From Bacteroidia bacterium (GTDB lineage: Bacteria > Bacteroidota > Bacteroidia > 2-12-FULL-35-15), in contig JAEUTU010000095.1 in NCBI GenBank assembly GCA_016786925.1, positions 1-32,473 on the forward strand: a stretch of DNA of 32,473 bases. Direction: 5' to 3'. How positions within the stretch are numbered: position 1 is the stretch's first letter; the number at the start of each line of letters is the position of its first letter. The notes under the pieces were generated by a model. The model was not told the DNA's origin. It searched no databases and saw only the letters and a list, made by a program, of their open reading frames with translations. A program made the position numbers and the translations under genes. Below are positions 13,903 to 21,757 of this stretch, piece after piece.

Positions 13903-16227
13903 TTATTTATTACTAGAATAATTAATTGGTATTTTAATTCGAAGTGAAATATTTCTTCCTAATTCATCCGAATAATAACGGAAACGGTTCATGTAATTTC
14001 TGTAAACAGTATTCAGTAAATTATTCCCGGAAATTGAAATCACCAAACGTAGCTTTTTTAATTGCAAGGTGGTTCCAAGCTCCGCATTGAGTAAGAAGTA
14101 GGCTGCTGGCGGTACAGCATAATCCGCATTCACCGGTACGCGCCACTGCTTGTTCTCATATACACCATTGATAGAGATAAACGATTCATTTAAAATCTTC
14201 CATGATTCAAAATCATAAGAAAGTGTTGTAATGAAACGATCCGCAGGCATCTGGATCAAATAATCTTTAGCTGTATTATTATAAGCACGGAGGATCGACA
14301 ACTTCTCTGAAACAGTTAAATGAGGAACAAACTCATAACTGATCTGTCCATCTACTCCCATCAAAGTAACATTGGCTTGTGTATATACAAATGTTGGAAA
14401 TGCACCACTGATGGTAACTGTAGCAGGAAATTTTGGTTGCAGATAAATAAAATCATTGATCACATTATAGTAAGGACTGATCTCTATTTTTAATTTATCA
14501 TTGCTAGAATATTCTAAACTTGCAACAAAATTAATGGCCTTCTCCGGTTTCAAATACTCATCTCCAATTTCATAGGTAGCCGAACCATGATGAATACCTT
14601 TGCTGTGAAGTTCATTCACATTAGGAGCACGCCATGCAGTACCTGCATTCAAACTAAATTGCATTTTTTTATTGATGCTATAAAGCAAGCCAAGTGTCCC
14701 GGACATATTTTGATAAATATATTCAGGAGAAGTGATCACATTATTGACATACTTATACACTTGTAAATGACGATAATCAAAACGGACACCTGCTTCTAGC
14801 AGCAATTTATTTTTTGTATAACGTTCTATCCAATATGCTCCACCTGTGTAATTGCTGAAATTGGGAATAAAATAACGTCCTTCATAGGTATTACCTTGTT
14901 TCATTCCACTTATTCCAACAGTTCCTGCAAAACCATTGAATGAATTATGTTCCCAAAGCACCTCCAGTGTATGACTGGTTATTTCAAACTGCAACTCCGG
15001 TTTATTAAGATCAGCCAATGCGTTATTACGAGGCTTCTCTTTATCATACTCATTTCTCAAATTATACTGGCGGGCATATACCAAGCTTAGCTTACCAACA
15101 TTTCCTGTTAAAACAAAAGCTTTTGCTTTGAAAAGCTCATGTTCAACATGTTGATATGGTCGAGCGATAGAATAAGTGAAATCGGCTTTTTCTAAAGGTT
15201 CGGGGCGATCAATAGCAGCCATCAAATCGGTTACATTTCCAATATGTGCTCCTGAGAATATTCCGATCGTTGTGTTAAACTGACTGTAAAACAATTCTAC
15301 TCCATACTTCGGTTTATTCCATCCGATACCACCCGAAAAGTTATACTCTTCAACACCTGTGTTCTTTAGAATATAATTAGGAGTACTCAGATTGCCGGCT
15401 TTCTTTAATGTGCCTTGTAATCGCCAACTCAAAGCTGAGATGCGTTTAAAATTCTGATTAATGATGCCGGAAACAATACCGGATCGACCGTTACTCATTC
15501 CCACTAAATTTAATTCTGCATCAATACCGGCAGATTCTCTGAGTTTATCCGGCTCCACCAGAATAACACCTGCTATAGCATCTGAACCATATCGCACTCC
15601 ATTCGCACCCTTTATTACCGTTAATTTTGTTGCAACAAAAGGATCGATCTCCGGTGCATGTTCACTCCCCCACTGCTGTCCTTCTTGCCTTATACCATTG
15701 TTCAAGATCAAAATACGGCTGCTATGTAAACCGTGAATCACAGGTTTTGAAATACTCGATCCCGTTTGAATTGTATTTACTCCTGTCACATTTCTAAGCG
15801 TTTGACCGAATGTTTCTCCTCTCAACTTGTCTAATTCTTTCTGCTTAATTTCAACTGAATTAACAATCAATTTTTGTGGTTCACGATCGGTGACAATATT
15901 CACTAATCCCAGTTCATGCAAATGGTGTTCAGGATAAAAATTCTGGATAGTATTTCCATTAACTTCTACATGCATCACCAGACTGTCGCATCCAATATGA
16001 TGACATGTAATGGTATAATTCCCCGGACATAAATTCAGGATCTTATAATTTCCTAAAGAGTCGGTTAATGCACCTCTTTTGAGCTCTTTAATAAACACCT
16101 CAGCAAATTCCAATGGCTTCCGGTCATGGTGGTCAATTACTTTTCCACTTAATGTGTGATCACATTGAGCAGATGCCTGGAGAATGAATAAGATGAATAC
16201 AAATAATAGATAAACGTTTTTCTTCAT
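13903..16227 (-). CDS. TonB-dependent outer-membrane receptor, ZnuD-like (metal-type)
   Basis: 774 residues from the ATG at 16227; a longer frame to 16275 lacks a signal peptide. Signal peptide ends ILQASA-Q (~20). A carboxypeptidase-regulatory-like domain follows at ~22-110 (LSGKVIDHHDRKPLEFAEVFI). It is unusually rich in His and Cys: HH at 33-34, CHHIGC at 75-80 and HHLHELG at 101-107. The plug at ~125-225 has GETFGQTLRNVTGVNT, ISKPVIHGLHSSRILILNNG, EGQQWGSEHAPEIDP, IKGANGVRYGSDAIAG. The His-containing plug and the GSEHAPEIDP stretch are typical of the ZnuD-like branch that takes up zinc or related metals. The rest is a barrel. The flanking His/Cys-rich protein and lipoprotein share its strand. 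Zn or Cu uptake is likely; the substrate is inferred. Confidence 0.9.
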   Translation of the reverse strand: MKKNVYLLFVFILFILQASAQCDHTLSGKVIDHHDRKPLEFAEVFIKELKRGALTDSLGNYKILNLCPGNYTITCHHIGCDSLVMHVEVNGNTIQNFYPEHHLHELGLVNIVTDREPQKLIVNSVEIKQKELDKLRGETFGQTLRNVTGVNTIQTGSSISKPVIHGLHSSRILILNNGIRQEGQQWGSEHAPEIDPFVATKLTVIKGANGVRYGSDAIAGVILVEPDKLRESAGIDAELNLVGMSNGRSGIVSGIINQNFKRISALSWRLQGTLKKAGNLSTPNYILKNTGVEEYNFSGGIGWNKPKYGVELFYSQFNTTIGIFSGAHIGNVTDLMAAIDRPEPLEKADFTYSIARPYQHVEHELFKAKAFVLTGNVGKLSLVYARQYNLRNEYDKEKPRNNALADLNKPELQFEITSHTLEVLWEHNSFNGFAGTVGISGMKQGNTYEGRYFIPNFSNYTGGAYWIERYTKNKLLLEAGVRFDYRHLQVYKYVNNVITSPEYIYQNMSGTLGLLYSINKKMQFSLNAGTAWRAPNVNELHSKGIHHGSATYEIGDEYLKPEKAINFVASLEYSSNDKLKIEISPYYNVINDFIYLQPKFPATVTISGAFPTFVYTQANVTLMGVDGQISYEFVPHLTVSEKLSILRAYNNTAKDYLIQMPADRFITTLSYDFESWKILNESFISINGVYENKQWRVPVNADYAVPPAAYFLLNAELGTTLQLKKLRLVISISGNNLLNTVYRNYMNRFRYYSDELGRNISLRIKIPINYSSNK

Positions 16228-16338
16228 TTGATCATTTAATGAGCCAACTGCGAAAGACAAATAGATCGTCCCCATAACAGCAGCTATGAAACAAGTAAAC
16301 CATAGGATCTTAGATCATACAGTTATTACAATCATACA

Positions 16339-16653
16339 TTAAACAACCGGAGGTGCCCTAGATGGGATATCCTGATAGGACGAAGGTGAATGAACACTGT
16401 TTGTAAAAAGATCAAAAGGAATGACCTTTCCAAAAGATCTAAATTGATAATACGCTATTTCTAATTCATTGGAATCAGGGACAGAATAATCGCAAAGTGA
16501 ACAAGAATGCTCCTGCTCATGAAAATGCTTATCAGAAGCTGTACAATGAAAATCGTCCATATGCTCCAATGTGTGCATCTCCTTTTCCACCAATGGAAAA
16601 AGAAACAAGAACAATAAAGCAATGGAACAATATCTATTTAGAATTTCTTTCAT
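16339..16653 (-). CDS. Small His/Cys-rich membrane or secreted protein, putative metal-binding
   Basis: 104 residues from the ATG at 16653. The N-terminal hydrophobic stretch (~8-22, SIALLFLFLFPLVEK) is a signal or anchor. The next 30 residues are packed with ligands: His27, His31, His36-Cys37, His43, His45, His49, Cys51, Cys54 (TLEHMDDFHC, KHFHEQEHSCSLCDY). The C-terminus ends SRAPPVV. I recognise similar short proteins upstream of metal-type TonB receptors in Bacteroidota, loosely like DUF2946; no biochemical role is known to me. It lies 111 bases upstream of the receptor and is the first gene of that run. Its promoter element abuts that of the divergent Nudix gene. Likely a periplasmic metal sensor or scavenger. 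Confidence 0.75.
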   Translation of the reverse strand: MKEILNRYCSIALLFLFLFPLVEKEMHTLEHMDDFHCTASDKHFHEQEHSCSLCDYSVPDSNELEIAYYQFRSFGKVIPFDLFTNSVHSPSSYQDIPSRAPPVV

Positions 16654-16654
16654 T

Positions 16655-16670
16655 TAACTTTGCAAAGATA
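16655..16670. promoter_or_regulatory. Back-to-back divergent -7 elements forming a near-palindrome
   Basis: TAACTTTG (16655-16662, plus, for the Nudix gene at 16688) directly abuts CAAAGATA (16663-16670), which is TATCTTTG on the minus strand for the His/Cys-rich gene (start 16653). The central CTTTGCAAAG is a perfect 10-base palindrome. No clear -33 elements were found. Confidence 0.5.
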
Positions 16671-16687
16671 TAACAAAATACCCCGAA

Positions 16688-17158
16688 ATGGAAATTACCC
16701 GATTCAACATCCGTGTTTATGGCCTATTGATCAATGAACAAGATCAAATCCTAGTGAGTGACGAACTGATAAAGGGACATTATATTACAAAATTTCCTGG
16801 AGGAGGCTTAGAATTCGGGGAAGGCATCATTGATTGTCTGAAGAGAGAATTCATGGAAGAAACAAACAACGAGATCGATGTTGTCGATCATTTTTATACA
16901 ACAGACTTCTTCCAACAATCGGCTTACAATCCAAGTCATCAAATAATTAGTATTTATTATCTGGTTAAACCGGGCCATAATTTTCAACTCAGCACACAAA
17001 CAACTCCATTCGAATTTGTTCATCATCAGGATGAAGCTCAATCATTCAGATGGATCGATCTAAAAAATATAAATATTGAAGATTTTAGTTTACCCATTGA
17101 TAAGATCGTGGCTGAACTGTTAATTAAAAAGCACAAAAAAACGGACATCCAAATGTGA
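16688..17158 (+). CDS. Nudix hydrolase
   Basis: 156 residues, a usual single-domain size. The Nudix box is at ~39-61: Gly39, Glu45, Arg53-Glu54, Glu57-Glu58, in the order G-x5-E-x7-REFxEE. The glycine that normally follows (ExGU) is replaced by Asn60, a tolerated but notable change. The preceding KFPGGGLEFGE is typical of the fold. The family hydrolyses nucleoside diphosphates linked to another group, using Mg bound by the Glu cluster. The substrate cannot be told from sequence. No signal peptide; cytoplasmic. Transcribed alone, divergent from the His/Cys-rich protein, with a weak hairpin at the 3' end. Confidence 0.92.
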   Translation: MEITRFNIRVYGLLINEQDQILVSDELIKGHYITKFPGGGLEFGEGIIDCLKREFMEETNNEIDVVDHFYTTDFFQQSAYNPSHQIISIYYLVKPGHNFQLSTQTTPFEFVHHQDEAQSFRWIDLKNINIEDFSLPIDKIVAELLIKKHKKTDIQM

Positions 17159-17168
17159 ACGTCCGTTT
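17139..17168. terminator. Weak hairpin at the end of the Nudix gene
   Basis: AAACGGAC / GTCCGTTT arms (17139-17146 and 17161-17168) with a 14-base loop that contains the Nudix stop codon. T-rich sequence follows on both strands. It may end the Nudix transcript and the opposing transcript. Confidence 0.5.
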
Positions 17169-17206
17169 CGTAGTTTTCTGTTGAGAGTAGTTATAACAGT
17201 GATCTA

Positions 17207-17623
17207 TTAATTCGATGATATATTAAAATCTAAAATTACTTTGCTGCCATTGTCTTCGAAAGTAACCTTATCGGCTAAATTCTTCATTAAAAAGACGCCT
17301 CTACCATTTGGCTTTTCGATATTCTCTGGGTTGGTTGGATCGGGCAGTGAATCATAGTTAAAACCTTTTCCTTCATCCTTTACAATAAAGGATACATAGG
17401 TTGGATGTGACTTAAAATAGATCTCAATATTTTTATTAGGGTTGGCTTGATTTCCATGGTAGATAGCATTGTTAACCGCTTCGGTTAATGCTACTAATAT
17501 ATTTCCATAATAATCTTCGCTAATATTGAAAACGTCACACACGTCTTCTATCATCTTCTCTACCAAAATAATGTTCTCGGCTTTGGAGCTGATCTTGATT
17601 TTTTGATTCTCAGCAAGTACCAT
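17207..17623 (-). CDS. Anti-sigma-factor-type ATP-binding protein (HATPase_c_2)
   Basis: 138 residues. The GHKL/HATPase fold of the RsbW/SpoIIAB group is clear: N box EAVNNAIYHG (Glu48 to Gly57), DEGKGF at 83-88 (G1), and NGRGVFLMK at 106-114 (G2). Such proteins are serine kinases that bind a sigma factor or an anti-anti-sigma (STAS) partner, or ATPases of partner-switching modules. No sigma factor or STAS gene is nearby. The gene starts one base after the stop of the DUF4175 gene (TAA, A, ATG), so the two are translationally linked. It probably regulates or senses at the membrane together with that protein; the partner is unknown. Confidence 0.92.
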   Translation of the reverse strand: MVLAENQKIKISSKAENIILVEKMIEDVCDVFNISEDYYGNILVALTEAVNNAIYHGNQANPNKNIEIYFKSHPTYVSFIVKDEGKGFNYDSLPDPTNPENIEKPNGRGVFLMKNLADKVTFEDNGSKVILDFNISSN

Positions 17624-17624
17624 T

Positions 17625-20600
17625 TTAGTTTTCTATCGTGTTAAAATATTGGTTAACTTTTGACTTATAAAACGGATTTAAAGAAGGTGGAACCGTTTTT
17701 AGAAGCTCCGTTTCTTTCTGTTTTAGTCTGTTATACTCAAAAAATTGATTAGGGTTACTAAAATTTTCATTTTTTGCTTCATTTGACTGTCTTTGTTCGT
17801 CCATTTCCCTTTCTTTTTCGGCCTTTTCGTGCTCCAGAAGGCGGGTTAAAATTTCTTGCTGACGCTTCATAGTTTCCGGACTTATTAGCTTATTAACCAG
17901 TTCCGTCTCAGTCTCCTCCATTTGTTTTGCCAATTTGCTCAAATTCCCAGCTCCTTTTCCATCCTTATTGATCTGATCGGCCATTTTTTGCAATTCCTGG
18001 CGGATGGCTTCCTGTTGGGCGGCCATTTTTGCTATTTCCTGACTCATTCCTCCAATACCCATTCCAGGCTTTTGCCCTGGTTTATTTCCACCTTTCTCCA
18101 TCCCCTCTTTCAGTTTTTGGATCTGTTTATTCAACTGTTCCTGCATTTGTCGCAAATTGGCCATGGATGGCTTTTTGCCATTTCCTCCGGGCTTACTGCA
18201 ACTTCCACTTCCTGCCTTTTGGCTTTTTGCTTCTGCTTGCATCTGACTTAATGCCTCATTTAGCATCAGGGCCAAATTATTTATGGATGTCATTGCAAAT
18301 TGCTGCCTGCTCTGTGCTTCTTGCTTATGATTCTTTCCATCGTATGAGGCTGTTTGCGACTCTGTAATTTCAGCAACCGCTTTTTCCATATTCATATTGA
18401 TAGCACTGATCTCTTTGTTCACAGCTGCTTTTATTTTCGGCACACGTTTACTTAATGCCAACAAACTATCCTCGATCATTTTACTGTCATCCTGCAATTT
18501 TTTCTGTTTTTGATTGATCTTAAAATATTGCGGATCATTCGGCTTTGCTTTTTTAAGGTCGCCCATCAATGCTTCTTGATCAAATGATAATTGTATCAGA
18601 TTTTCCAATAGCGCTCTTAATTTATTGATATCCTCTTCCGACTGCTCTTGCTCAGCTTGTTGTTGCATTGCTGACATTTGCTGACTCATCTGCTCCATTT
18701 TTTGAGCAGCATTTTTCTGAGACTTAGAGGCATTCTTCTTTTGATTGTTTTGTAATTGATCACTGCTATTCTGCATCTCTTTCTGAATCTCCTGCTGCTG
18801 CTGTTCGGTATTCTCCATTGGCATAGGTTGCTCCAACTCATTATTCTTTTTCTCCATCTCCTTCATATCTTTTTGAAGCTCCTCAAATTTTTTATTCAGA
18901 TCATCCTGCTTTGCTTTCAACTCTTTGGAATCAGCATTTTTTTCTTCCGCCTTTTTCGACAATTCTTCTTGCTTCTTGGAAAGCTCATTTAGCTTATCAA
19001 TATTCTCTTGCAGTTTTTGCTCCACCTCCAACTGTTTGAAAATCTCTAAATTCCTATCCAGCTCCTTCATCAGATCTTTATTGTCCAATTTCATTTTCTC
19101 CAAAGCCTCCTGGATCTTTTCTTTATCCATTTTCTCCATTAACTTCTGAAGCTCATTATATTTTTCCTTCAATTCAGGAGTCATCACTTTTTCAAATAGT
19201 TCTTCTAACTGCTTTTGCTTCTGCAACATTTCTTCATTCGGCTGCTTGTATTCGTTCTGCTCCTGAATATTTTGATTATTCTCATTCTTAATATTCTCCA
19301 CCTTATTTTGAAGCTCTTTTTGTTTATTTAATAATTCTTCTAGCTTTTTCTTTTCTTCCCAAGAAAGAGTTTTCTTTTCAGCTAACTTCCGCTGAAGATC
19401 ACTCAATGCCTTTTGAACATCTTTTGCCTGATCAATACTCTTTTGCAGATCGTCTTTAATTTTATCATTATTCTTTTCTGTCTTATCTTCCAATTCACTT
19501 AATGTAGGTGCTTTAAACACCATCTTTTGTGAACGGGTCGACTTGCTTCCCACAACACCATCATTATCCCACACTTCAAAATAATATTCGATCTGGTCGC
19601 CAGGAGAAACATCCAATCTGTTCAGATCCCAATAATGAAAAAATTGATCCTGTGTTGATTGTTTATTAATGTCGATCAAAGCTGAATTTGTTGTCAACTG
19701 CTTATACTTATCTCCAATAGCCGAATCATTATTCACTATGAATCGATAGTTAAAGGTTAATTTAGAAATGCCATAATCATCTTTAATATTACCTTTAAAA
19801 TAAATTCGCTTTGTTGACATGCTATCCTTTTGTTCATCAAAAGAAACTTGCGGATAGGCATCCGGAATTACATTAATTGAATAAGTAACAGAATCATGCT
19901 TCTTTAGGAATTTGTTGGCCGTGATTACTGAATATGTTTTATCCTTAAAAAGTCTTTGTGAATAGCTAAATTTATTCTCATCAGAAGGAGCAAGTGCAAA
20001 AGAGGTATCATTAAAATTCAAGCGAACTGCATCTGTATTTTGAGTATTAAATCCCCAACTTACTTTTGTTCCAGCAGGAATAATAAGATCTCCCGTGTTT
20101 TTTACAATCTCATTTTTCTTATTCAAATAAGACGGATAAACAAGTGCGATATCAAAATTCAACAATATTGGATTGGGTAAAGCAACTAACTCATATTGTT
20201 TTGACTTAAAACCATCTGCACTTAAAAAGAAAGGAATATTTTTTTGAATATTTTTGAAGGTGTATTTAAAATTAATAATGTCTTCCTTCTCTAATTTAAA
20301 TTCATTCCCTTCTATTTCAATGAACACCTGATCCGGAATTTCCTCTCCTTTCATTTTCAATCGGAGTTCGTAATCTTCCTGAGTTACTGCTGTTAATCCC
20401 TTATTTTGAATAACAAATTCAAAAGGAGCTTCTTTTTCAAAATATTCAGCGTGTTTAACTAAGCGTTTTGTCCCATCCGTAATGATGCTTGGAGCAGAGA
20501 ACAAAATAACAACGATCAATAATAGAGGGACCAAAGCATATTTCAGGTACTTTTTATTATCTGAAAAATTTATTGCAGAAGTAAATGGAACCCGCTTTAA

Positions 20601-21017
20601 TTCAACTATCTTCTGATCAATACTAGCATTTAATAGATCTGAATCGCCAGCATGTTGTTCTTTATCTTTCTGTAATTGAAGTACATTTAAAAGCTTGTCT
20701 TGGATATTCGTAAAATGTTTTCCAACAATTTGAGCGGCTTCTTCATAAGATATGATCTGCCCCAAACGATATAGCTTTGAAAGTGGGAAAAATATATATT
20801 TTACAAGAATGGTAGCACTAAACCCAATGAATAAGTAAAATAGTACGGTGCGCACTACCGAATTAAAATGAGCATAAAATTCTAAAACTGTCACCGTGAT
20901 AAAGCTAAGCAACAGCAATCCCATACTATAGATCAATCCTTTTAATAATTGATTTTTATAGTATTTCCGGATAAATTCATCCAGCTTTGCAATTAAACTT
21001 GTATAACCGGTACTCAT
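17625..21017 (-). CDS. DUF4175-family membrane protein with long coiled-coil region
   Basis: 1130 residues. Three membrane helices lie at ~26-46, 53-75 and 159-177. A ~300-residue domain of beta-rich character (about 190-500, with SYLNKKNEIV, DDYGISKLTF and IEYYFEVWDND) follows and is probably periplasmic. From ~505 to ~800 the protein is almost wholly charged, Gln/Glu/Lys-rich coiled coil. The last third has further coiled coil interrupted by a Gly/Pro/Cys linker near 935-945 (GSGSCSKPGGNGKKPS) and ~965-980. This matches the DUF4175 family of Bacteroidota and Alphaproteobacteria, whose function is unknown to me. Tandem -7 elements lie just upstream. It is directly followed by an anti-sigma-type ATPase, hinting at signalling or cell-envelope mechanics. 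Confidence 0.88.
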   Translation of the reverse strand: MSTGYTSLIAKLDEFIRKYYKNQLLKGLIYSMGLLLLSFITVTVLEFYAHFNSVVRTVLFYLFIGFSATILVKYIFFPLSKLYRLGQIISYEEAAQIVGKHFTNIQDKLLNVLQLQKDKEQHAGDSDLLNASIDQKIVELKRVPFTSAINFSDNKKYLKYALVPLLLIVVILFSAPSIITDGTKRLVKHAEYFEKEAPFEFVIQNKGLTAVTQEDYELRLKMKGEEIPDQVFIEIEGNEFKLEKEDIINFKYTFKNIQKNIPFFLSADGFKSKQYELVALPNPILLNFDIALVYPSYLNKKNEIVKNTGDLIIPAGTKVSWGFNTQNTDAVRLNFNDTSFALAPSDENKFSYSQRLFKDKTYSVITANKFLKKHDSVTYSINVIPDAYPQVSFDEQKDSMSTKRIYFKGNIKDDYGISKLTFNYRFIVNNDSAIGDKYKQLTTNSALIDINKQSTQDQFFHYWDLNRLDVSPGDQIEYYFEVWDNDGVVGSKSTRSQKMVFKAPTLSELEDKTEKNNDKIKDDLQKSIDQAKDVQKALSDLQRKLAEKKTLSWEEKKKLEELLNKQKELQNKVENIKNENNQNIQEQNEYKQPNEEMLQKQKQLEELFEKVMTPELKEKYNELQKLMEKMDKEKIQEALEKMKLDNKDLMKELDRNLEIFKQLEVEQKLQENIDKLNELSKKQEELSKKAEEKNADSKELKAKQDDLNKKFEELQKDMKEMEKKNNELEQPMPMENTEQQQQEIQKEMQNSSDQLQNNQKKNASKSQKNAAQKMEQMSQQMSAMQQQAEQEQSEEDINKLRALLENLIQLSFDQEALMGDLKKAKPNDPQYFKINQKQKKLQDDSKMIEDSLLALSKRVPKIKAAVNKEISAINMNMEKAVAEITESQTASYDGKNHKQEAQSRQQFAMTSINNLALMLNEALSQMQAEAKSQKAGSGSCSKPGGNGKKPSMANLRQMQEQLNKQIQKLKEGMEKGGNKPGQKPGMGIGGMSQEIAKMAAQQEAIRQELQKMADQINKDGKGAGNLSKLAKQMEETETELVNKLISPETMKRQQEILTRLLEHEKAEKEREMDEQRQSNEAKNENFSNPNQFFEYNRLKQKETELLKTVPPSLNPFYKSKVNQYFNTIEN

Positions 21018-21042
21018 CAGTTCTGTAACGCAACTTTTTAGG

Positions 21043-21062
21043 CAAAGTTACTCTCAAAGATA
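21043..21062 (-). promoter_or_regulatory. Tandem -7 elements for the DUF4175 gene
   Basis: On the minus strand TATCTTTG (21062-21055), four bases, then TAACTTTG (21050-21043), both perfect TAnnTTTG matches. The nearer one is 25 bases before the ATG at 21017. No obvious -33 motif. Confidence 0.55.
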
Positions 21063-21117
21063 CTTAATTTTAAGGGTATCTGAGTGCTTTTTACTTCCAC
21101 AAAAACAAAAAATGGTT

Positions 21118-21125
21118 TAACTTTG
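21118..21125 (+). promoter_or_regulatory. -7 element TAACTTTG for ferritin
   Basis: A perfect TAnnTTTG match 28 bases before the ferritin ATG at 21154. The -33 region lacks TTTG. Confidence 0.55.
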
Positions 21126-21153
21126 TTGTACTGACATATTAAAAACAAGCAAA

Positions 21154-21675
21154 ATGGTAACGAAAAAGGTAGAAACCGCATTGAATGAACAGATCGCATT
21201 AGAGGCTGCTTCATCTCAGTATTATTTAGCAATGGCATCATGGGCCGAAACTCAGGGCTTAGAAGGCGTTGCTTCTTTCCTATATACACATGCAGACGAA
21301 GAAAGAATGCATATGTTAAAGTTAATTAAGTATGTAAACGAAAGAGGTGGGCAAGCGCAAATTCCTGCTCTAAAAGCTCAGCCACAAAAATTTAAATCTG
21401 TTCAATTTGTGTTCGAGGAAGTTCTGAAGCACGAAATATTGGTATCAAATGAGATCAATGCGTTGGTGGAAGTATGTTTAAAAGAAAAAGACTATACCAC
21501 TCATAATTTCCTTCAATGGTACGTATCCGAGCAAATTGAAGAGGAAGCATTGGCTCGTAAGGTTTTAGATAAGTTGAAACTTATCGGTAACGATGCAAGT
21601 GGCTTATACTTCTTTGATAGAGACATGGGAAGCTTAACAGGTGCTGAAGCAAATGCCGGAAATGAAAAAGCTTAA
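21154..21675 (+). CDS. ftnA: Bacterial ferritin (FtnA type, non-heme)
   Basis: 173 residues, the expected length. The family stores iron in a 24-mer cage and oxidises Fe(II) at a di-iron ferroxidase site. Ligands are all present at the same numbers as in E. coli FtnA: Glu17, Glu50, His53, Glu94, Gln127, Glu130, with Tyr24 nearby. ERMHMLKLIKYVNERGG is characteristic. There is no Met heme ligand of the bacterioferritin type. The last ~20 residues (GLYFFDRDMGSLTGAEANAGNEKA) are the usual variable tail. The gene is monocistronic with its own -7 element and a strong terminator. It stores iron in the cytoplasm. Confidence 0.96.
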   Translation: MVTKKVETALNEQIALEAASSQYYLAMASWAETQGLEGVASFLYTHADEERMHMLKLIKYVNERGGQAQIPALKAQPQKFKSVQFVFEEVLKHEILVSNEINALVEVCLKEKDYTTHNFLQWYVSEQIEEEALARKVLDKLKLIGNDASGLYFFDRDMGSLTGAEANAGNEKA

Positions 21676-21697
21676 TTCCGAAGCTGTGCTATAAAAC

Positions 21698-21730
21698 AAA
21701 AATCCCCAACCGAATGGTTGGGGATTTTTT
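21698..21730. terminator. Strong bidirectional terminator after ferritin
   Basis: AAAAATCCCCAACC / GGTTGGGGATTTTT, a 14-base stem with a 4-base GAAT loop and a T-run on both strands. It serves ferritin (+) and the T9SS protein gene (-) that ends at 21758. Confidence 0.95.
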
Positions 21731-21757
21731 ATGATCGAATTTCTGATGTGCTAAATA

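Noticed and set aside
17922..18367. Plus-strand frames of about 110 codons opposite the coiled-coil gene
   Set aside because: Leu/Phe/Ser-rich shadows of the Gln/Glu/Lys codons of the DUF4175 gene; no independent support.
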